Assembly (NCBI RefSeq): GCF_000380085.1
Contig: NZ_KB904541.1
Location: 30,765-80,310 of the forward strand
Direction of reading: 5' to 3'
DNA length: 49,546 bases
Source: Streptococcus merionis DSM 19192
GTDB lineage: Bacteria > Bacillota > Bacilli > Lactobacillales > Streptococcaceae
The notes under the pieces were generated by a model. The model worked only from the letters and a program-made list of their open reading frames with translations, made no database searches and was not told the origin of the DNA. Position numbers and translations under genes: made by a program. Below are positions 45,125 to 49,546 of the stretch, piece by piece. Numbering within the stretch: the first letter of the stretch is position 1; the number at the start of each line of letters is the position of its first letter.

Positions 45125-45317
45125 CCCTGCAAAGTTACGGTGGTAACACTGGTTCAAACCGAAAGGACCCTCGTCTTGCCCTTTCCAACAGTAAACGTTA
45201 ATCGCAGTAGCTGATTGGCTTCTCATTCACCTCCTTCGTAGGTTCTAAAAGTTGATTATCCATGTATTAGAGCCTAATCAGCAGTGGTTCATTGGCGCTA
45301 AAGCACCTAATGACCTG

Positions 45318-45373
45318 TGCAGGGGTAAGACTAAGTTGGCATGGCTAACAAGTCTTACTCCCAACCACTGCGC
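45318..45373 (+). repeat. S element copy B
   Basis: GTAAGACT pairs with AGTCTTAC and GTTGGC with GCTAAC (one G-U) inside GGG...CCC. Differences from copy A partly keep pairing. It is followed within 30 bases by R element copy 8. Confidence 0.6.
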
Positions 45374-45398
45374 TGAGATGTTTACGCAAACGATGAGA

Positions 45399-45489
45399 GG
45401 TGAGATTGGCCTTTTTATACGTAATCTTCAACGGTTACATGCTTTGAGGGTGAGGGCAAAGCCATCATGGTTGTCTTGCCCAGCCTCTT
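45399..45489 (+). repeat. R element copy 8
   Basis: CTTTTTATACGTAATCTTCA, ACGGTTACATGCTTTGAGGG, TGAGGGCAAAGCCATCATGG and TTGTCTTGCCCAGCCTC. GGGCAA pairs with TTGCCC around the CCATCATGG centre. Confidence 0.8.
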
Positions 45490-45658
45490 CGCTGTTTCAA
45501 AATATGCTCATCCATTTTAGAAAAAGCAGGGCAATTTTTCTTCATGCCTTTGTTCCATCAGTAGGTCGTGTTTTTAAGACTTTTATGAAAGAGGCCTGTG
45601 CAAAGATGACTTCAATCACTGACCAACGGTCTAAGCAATAGAGATTTTTGGGGTTCCT

Positions 45659-45687
45659 TTGTGTTTTACGGTGAATTCCTGTATAAT
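45659..45687 (+). promoter_or_regulatory. Promoter of the MFS transporter gene
   Basis: TTGTGT and TATAAT are 17 bases apart; TG two bases before the -10 strengthens it. Confidence 0.65.
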
Positions 45688-45721
45688 CTAAAGCATTAGA
45701 AAAACAAATGTTAGGAAAACC

Positions 45722-46879
45722 ATGCAACGTCTACTCGAAAAAATTAGTATTCTCTCCCTGTCGCTCATGTTGGTCTCAACCTTTGCCGTCTCACCAGCTA
45801 TTCCGGCTATGATTAGCCATTTTGGACACACTGGTTACCAGCCTCAACAGGTTGAATTCCTCATCACAGTAACTTCCTTTGCGATTATGGCTAGCCTCTT
45901 CCTCAATCCACTTTATATGCGCGTTTTGACGGAACGGCAGATTATTAGCCTAGGTCTCATTTTAGTCGCGATTGGTGGCGGTTTGCCTTTATTGACTCAG
46001 CTTTATCCTGTGATTTTTGCAGGTCGGATTCTACTAGGTATTGGCCTTGGCATGATTAACGCGCGCGCCATCAATATCGTCAGCACCCACTATGTTGGCA
46101 AGGAGCGCCTACAAATGATGGGCTGGCGGGGGTCTATGGAAGTGCTTGGCTCAGCCAGCTTGACTGCCTTGGTTGGTGGTTTGCTGGCCTTTGGCTGGCA
46201 TAAAGTCTTTGCTATCTACCCTTTAGCTCTCATTATTTTGGTGCTTTATCTACTCTATGTACCTCAGGATTCGCCGTCAAAAGTAGCGGAAGCGTCGCTA
46301 CCCAAAGGTAATCTTTCTGCTGAGCAATGGCGTCAGGCACTAGGATTAGCCTTTATCGCCTTTTTTGTCATTAATGTCAACTCCGCTCTGACACTAAAAA
46401 TCCCTACGATTGTGCAAGTGTCTGGTCTAGGAACAGCCCAGCAGGCTAGCTTGATCCTCAGCGCTATGATGTTAATGGGGATTTTAGCAGGTATCGCCTT
46501 TGGTAGTTTGATTGGACAGTTAAAAGATCGATTGCTGGGACTATCTGTCCTGATTTTTTCGACCTGTATCTTACTGACGAGCCTGTCTACCAGCCTTGTC
46601 TTGTTATCTCTTAGTGCAGTGATTTCAGGCTTCTTCTACAGTATTATCCTGACTGTCGTCTTCAACAAGGCCTCTGAAAAGACGCCCAAGCACCTATTAA
46701 ATACAGTCATGACAGTTGTTCTGGTAGGTTGCAATTTGGGTGGTGCGACATCGTCTTTGGTTCCGCCCATCTTGGAAAAACTCAACCAGCATTCAAGCGG
46801 AGCTTTTGGTATTTATGCTATTCTAGGCATCCTATTAGGAGGTGTTTTGCTGCTAAAGTCAAAGGAGAGAAGAGGATAA
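45722..46879 (+). CDS. Major facilitator superfamily exporter
   Basis: A 385-residue protein with about twelve membrane segments. The first half has the drug-proton antiporter features: an early P in the first helix (SPAIPAMISHF), the R-containing loop after helix 2 (LYMRVLTERQIISLGL), and GRILLGIGLGMINARAINIV. It resembles the CynX/Bmr type of small exporters. Substrate cannot be inferred. TTAGGAAAACC precedes the ATG. It stands alone. Confidence 0.85.
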   Translation: MQRLLEKISILSLSLMLVSTFAVSPAIPAMISHFGHTGYQPQQVEFLITVTSFAIMASLFLNPLYMRVLTERQIISLGLILVAIGGGLPLLTQLYPVIFAGRILLGIGLGMINARAINIVSTHYVGKERLQMMGWRGSMEVLGSASLTALVGGLLAFGWHKVFAIYPLALIILVLYLLYVPQDSPSKVAEASLPKGNLSAEQWRQALGLAFIAFFVINVNSALTLKIPTIVQVSGLGTAQQASLILSAMMLMGILAGIAFGSLIGQLKDRLLGLSVLIFSTCILLTSLSTSLVLLSLSAVISGFFYSIILTVVFNKASEKTPKHLLNTVMTVVLVGCNLGGATSSLVPPILEKLNQHSSGAFGIYAILGILLGGVLLLKSKERRG

Positions 46880-47183
46880 AAATAATTTTGCTTAATGGAT
46901 TTTATAGCAAAAAGAGGACCTTTACGAGACCTCTGAAAAAACGTTTAGAGATAAACTGTTGAAACCAGAAGCGGACGAATGCCATCTTTGTTAATGTTTG
47001 CTTTTGGAGTAACTAGCATTCATGCTTTTCAATTTACCAATTTTGCAACAGGAAAATAAGCGTATCCTCGTTTGCTGAAGCAGATACAGTGATGGTCTGA
47101 CCAACTAAGAGGGAGCTGTTTTTAGACGTAATCTTTAGCGATGATATGCTTTACAGATGAGGAAGAAATGCTCTTTTATTTCC
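46880..47183. other. Intergenic gap with weak terminator
   Basis: AGAGG and CCTCT (46914-46934) form a short stem with T or A runs on both sides, which could serve the minus-strand DUF4298 gene. A diverged R element follows. No gene is seen. Confidence 0.4.
47107..47165 (+). repeat. R element copy 9 (degenerate)
   Basis: TTTTTAGACGTAATCTTTAG, CGATGATATGCTTTACAG and ATGAGG keep the left half; the right half is lost. Confidence 0.45.
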
Positions 47184-47480
47184 CTACTTCAAATAGCTGA
47201 GCCCAGCTTCTATCATCTCAATTGCTAAGGACCGATAATCCCCAATCAAATTGTAAATGGAATCCTCGCTAAGAATAGCATGATTTGCTTCGGCTGGGAA
47301 GTTTGGGAGATTCGAAGCATCGTAGTCCGCCATCCAGTCCTGATCATAATAGTCCAATAAGGTATTGTAGCTATTCTTGCTAGCCTTCAAGAGATGAAGT
47401 TGTGCTTTCATTTCATCTAACTGCGCAAGACTGACATTGTAATGCTCACCCATTTCCTTAATACGTTTCCATTGTTCCAT
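47184..47480 (-). CDS. DUF4298 protein
   Basis: A 98-residue acidic, helical protein of the DUF4298 family (MEQWKRIKEMGEHYNVSLAQ, YYDQDWMADYDASN, YNLIGDYRSLAIEMIE). The function is unknown. The ATG at 47480 has CAGGTGA upstream on the minus strand. It stands alone between the MFS gene and rpsO. Confidence 0.8.
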   Translation of the reverse strand: MEQWKRIKEMGEHYNVSLAQLDEMKAQLHLLKASKNSYNTLLDYYDQDWMADYDASNLPNFPAEANHAILSEDSIYNLIGDYRSLAIEMIEAGLSYLK

Positions 47481-47560
47481 CAAATCACCTGCTTTCTGAT
47501 CTTTATTTTATTGTAAGGGAAAGATGAGGAGAGGTCAAGAAGAATTCAGAGCAGAAGCAT

Positions 47561-47589
47561 TTGACAAAAAAGGCAAATATTGCTAGAAT
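47561..47589 (+). promoter_or_regulatory. rpsO promoter
   Basis: TTGACA and TAGAAT are 17 bases apart, a strong promoter. Confidence 0.8.
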
Positions 47590-47595
47590 ACTAGG

Positions 47596-47684
47596 TGTCG
47601 TCTTGAGCGGCAGAACTTTTTCTTGGTTATAGGCTGCCAACCTATCACTCGGATAAAGTAGTAAACAAAAAGGAGAACAAACTC
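47596..47684 (+). promoter_or_regulatory. rpsO leader RNA, possible S15 autoregulatory structure
   Basis: GGCAG (47608 region) can pair with CTGCC, and GGTT with AACC across the same part, so two alternative folds exist just upstream of the ribosome site AAAAGGAG. S15 leaders that bind their own protein are known in several bacteria; which fold S15 would bind here cannot be told by eye. Confidence 0.45.
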
Positions 47685-47954
47685 ATGGCAATCTCAAAAG
47701 AGAAAAAAAATGAAATCATTGCACAATATGCACGTCACGAAGGTGACACAGGTTCAGTAGAGGTTCAAGTTGCTGTCCTTACTTGGGAGATCAACCACCT
47801 TAACGACCATATTAAACAACACAAAAAAGACCACGCTACTTACCGCGGTTTGATGAAGAAAATCGGTCGCCGTCGTAACCTCTTGGCATACTTGCGTAAG
47901 ACAGACGTTAACCGTTACCGTGAACTGATTAACTCACTCGGACTTCGTCGTTAA
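47685..47954 (+). CDS. rpsO: Ribosomal protein S15
   Basis: An 89-residue protein with all S15 features: [52 protein letters not shown] and the end [12 protein letters not shown]. It binds 16S rRNA early in 30S assembly. AAAAGGAG precedes the ATG. Monocistronic. Confidence 0.98.
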   Translation: MAISKEKKNEIIAQYARHEGDTGSVEVQVAVLTWEINHLNDHIKQHKKDHATYRGLMKKIGRRRNLLAYLRKTDVNRYRELINSLGLRR

Positions 47955-47967
47955 TGTTAATAAAGAT

Positions 47968-47999
47968 AAAAAGCTTTGCGAGTTGGCAAGGCTTTTTAT
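47968..47999 (+). terminator. Terminator of rpsO
   Basis: AAAAAGCTTTGC pairs with GCAAGGCTTTTT (one G-U). Confidence 0.8.
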
Positions 48000-48045
48000 A
48001 CTCTTTACCTTTAGGGAAGTTACGAAGCCAAAATTCAAGTCCAAC

Positions 48046-48955
48046 TTAGCCAGCGTGTAACATTTCTCTGAGAGCTTTGTAATCCAATACTTTCTTAGGA
48101 TAGTTATTTATCCAATTTTCAATGAATGCGACCTGTTTTTGGGTCGCATTCTTGCTTCCCTTGGGCAGCCAACGTCGAATCAGTCTGTTATGATTCTCAT
48201 TGGTTCCTCTCTCCCAAGAAGCATAAGGGTGGGCATAGTAAATGTGCTCAGGATCAAAAACATCAGATAACCGACCGAACTCCGTCCCGTTGTCAGCCGT
48301 GATAGAGTGGATCTGATACTCTCGTAGAATGGTTCTCAAGGCTTGATTGACGGAAGAGGCAGACTTATCAGGAATTAGCCGAATGATTTGATAACGGCTT
48401 TTTCTGTCGGTTAGGGTCAGTAAACACTCGTTTTTAGCTCGTGTTTGAATAAGCGTGTCAATCTCAAAATCCCCTACCTTCTCACGCTTATTGATACTCT
48501 CTGGCCGCTCCTCAATAGACTTTCCAGTTAGCTTAAGGTTAGGACTAGATTGTTTCTTCTTAGCTTTCGCTTTTCCAGGATAAAGCAGTGCCTCTTTCCC
48601 AATTCCTAGATGACCCTGTGATGAATCCAGTAATAGATAGTGGCTTTTACCTTACCAGACTTGATCATCATTTCAGGCGGGTATTTCTGCTTAATATAGT
48701 GAACAATCTTTTCCTTAAATTCCTTAGTTAGGGAGGGCTGTTTAATGGAGCGCTTTCGGCTTTCTTCATAGGTCATCTGTGCTCTGTCGGCTGAATAGGC
48801 CTTTTTGAATCTTCTTTAGCACTTTTTCCTAGACTAACTTTCTCTAATCTCCTGGGATCTCACGATTGGACTGTCCTTCTTGACGCCAACGTTCAATCTT
48901 TCTACGGTCAGCTAGTGTTAACTGTTTTCCTTTTTGGTGTATAATAGTTTTGCAT
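48046..48955 (-). mobile_element. Degenerate IS30-family transposase (at least two frameshifts)
   Basis: From the ATG at 48955 the frame begins MQNYYTPK, then shifts in an AAAAA run to give LTLADRRKIERWRQEGQSNR (the HTH part). A second frame gives MTYEESRKRSIKQPSLTKEF and on to YYWIHHRV. A third, from about 48625 down, holds the catalytic DDE domain: Asp in GDFEIDTL, Asp in ITADNGTEFG and Glu in YASWERGTNENHN, ending REMLHAG. With these breaks no full-length enzyme can be made. I could not define the terminal inverted repeats. It fills the space between rpsO and the rRNA operon. Confidence 0.85.
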
Positions 48956-49093
48956 CTCAGAGTCTTTCTAATTGTTGTTTTGGTCGATTACATTGATATC
49001 TCTCTGCGACGTTTGTTTCAGGTGTCTAACTTCATTTTAGGCCTTTCAGATTTAACCAATTGGAAAAAAATAAAAAAAGATAAGCAAAAAGTG

Positions 49094-49122
49094 TTGACAA
49101 GAAAAAAAGTAGGTGATATACT
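49094..49122 (+). promoter_or_regulatory. rRNA operon promoter
   Basis: TTGACA and TATACT are 17 bases apart with an A-rich UP-like region before them (AAAAAAATAAAAAAAG is approximated at 49064-49080). This is the layout of a strong rrn promoter. Confidence 0.8.
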
Positions 49123-49266
49123 AAGATAGTTGTCTCGAGAGCGGGACGCATAAGACCATTGAGAACTAAATAAGACGAACCAAACGTGCAGGGTGGATTT
49201 AAGCAATTAAATCCGTCAAAAAAACAATAAACGGAAAAGCCAGAGAGCTTGGCCGGACAAACAAAT
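49123..49266 (+). other. rRNA operon leader
   Basis: It contains GAGAACTAAATAAGACG, an antitermination-like stretch, and a hairpin GGATTTAA-GCAA-TTAAATCC. The 63-codon minus-strand frame in this area is chance. Confidence 0.6.
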
Positions 49267-49546
49267 TTAAATGAGAGTTTGATCCTGGCTCAGGACGAAC
49301 GCTGGCGGCGTGCCTAATACATGCAAGTGGAACGCTTCCTTCTTACCGAGTGTTTGCACTCACCAAGAAGGAAGAGTCGCGAACGGGTGAGTAACGCGTA
49401 GGTAACCTGCCTGGTAGCGGGGGATAACTATTGGAAACGATAGCTAATACCGCATAAGAGGGTCTAACACATGTTAGGAGCTTAAAAGAAGCAACTGCTT
49501 CACTACCAGATGGACCTGCGTTGTATTAGCTAGTTGGTAGGGTAAC
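49267..49546 (+). rRNA. 16S rRNA, 5' end (cut by the window)
   Basis: AGAGTTTGATCCTGGCTCAG, the universal 5' site, starts at base 49274, which sets position 1 near 49267. The following text (GGACGAACGCTGGCGGCGTG, then AATACATGCAAGTGGAACGC; GATAGCTAATACCGCATAAG) is streptococcal. The V1 loop is long and built on a CTTCCTTCTT / AAGAAGGAAG stem. Confidence 0.97.

Noticed and set aside
45150..45175. tRNA-like T-loop (GGTTCAAACC)
   Set aside because: The stem does not pair as a T arm, and no acceptor, D or anticodon arm fits around it.
45252..45641. Plus-strand frame of 129 codons in the def-MFS gap
   Set aside because: It runs across an S element and an R element, has odd composition and no family features.
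49018..49206. Minus-strand frame of 62 codons near the rRNA operon
   Set aside because: It lies over the rrn promoter and leader and has no ribosome site.

Overview
The window is chromosomal DNA of a Streptococcus. The evidence is the 5' end of a streptococcal-type 16S rRNA gene at the right edge, PolC-type DNA polymerase III, LPxTG surface proteins, the yajC/uppS/cdsA/rseP/proS housekeeping block, a sialic-acid locus organised much like the pneumococcal one, and BOX-like intergenic repeats. I cannot name the species: the V1 loop of the 16S gene (AACGCTTCCTTCTTACC...) does not match one I recognise with certainty.

Layout. (1) 1-2035: the tail of one LPxTG protein, then a complete wall-anchored glycoside hydrolase family 20 enzyme that closely resembles the biofilm-dispersing enzyme dispersin B. 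(2) 2515-10139: D-Ala-D-Ala carboxypeptidase, yajC, uppS, cdsA, rseP and proS, i.e. envelope and isoprenoid/phospholipid functions plus prolyl-tRNA synthetase. (3) 10394-14965: a 1457-residue LPxTG adhesin with ten Cna-B domains. Its promoter has a run of 17 G residues between the -35 and -10 hexamers, which predicts transcriptional phase variation. (4) 15451-20591: a LytTR response regulator/histidine kinase pair, followed by a converging permease-ATPase-permease ABC operon. The promoter of that operon carries a 21-bp-period direct repeat typical of LytTR operators. (5) 20612-37132: a sialic-acid region of about 16.5 kb. It holds nanE, a SatABC-like transporter, YhcH and YesL. A second transcription unit follows with YhcH-2, another ABC transporter, a small ORF and a Gfo/Idh/MocA oxidoreductase, then nanA (lyase), nanK, an AXE1-family esterase, a PadR/DUF2812 pair and the RpiR-type regulator nanR. 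Two promoters share the same architecture: a palindrome with core CTGAAAGTACTTTCAG, a conserved box TCTAAATGGYTAA next to the -35, and a cre site just after the -10. No sialidase is encoded here. (6) 37235-46879: polC, a LemA-like membrane protein, cutC, an ATP-cone protein, a damaged PH-domain gene, peptide deformylase and an MFS exporter. (7) 46880-49546: a DUF4298 protein, rpsO with its leader, a decayed IS30-family transposase, and an rRNA operon promoter with the first 280 bases of 16S rRNA.

How the parts work together. The sialic-acid genes form a complete route. Two ABC importers take up Neu5Ac and probably 2,7-anhydro-Neu5Ac; the oxidoreductase and the YhcH proteins would convert anhydro and closed-ring forms; NanA, NanK and NanE would then yield GlcNAc-6-phosphate. 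NanR and CcpA would control the whole set. The absence of a sialidase suggests either that one lies elsewhere in the genome or that the organism cross-feeds.

The intergenic DNA is unusually rich in structured repeats. There is an approximately 80-bp element (called the R element here) in nine copies in both orientations, two BOX-like sequences, a hairpin family with core TTTCAATGAAATC, and another paired hairpin repeat (S). The strongest candidates for something undescribed are the poly-G promoter, the R element, the wall-anchored dispersin-like enzyme and the LytTR-controlled ABC system.
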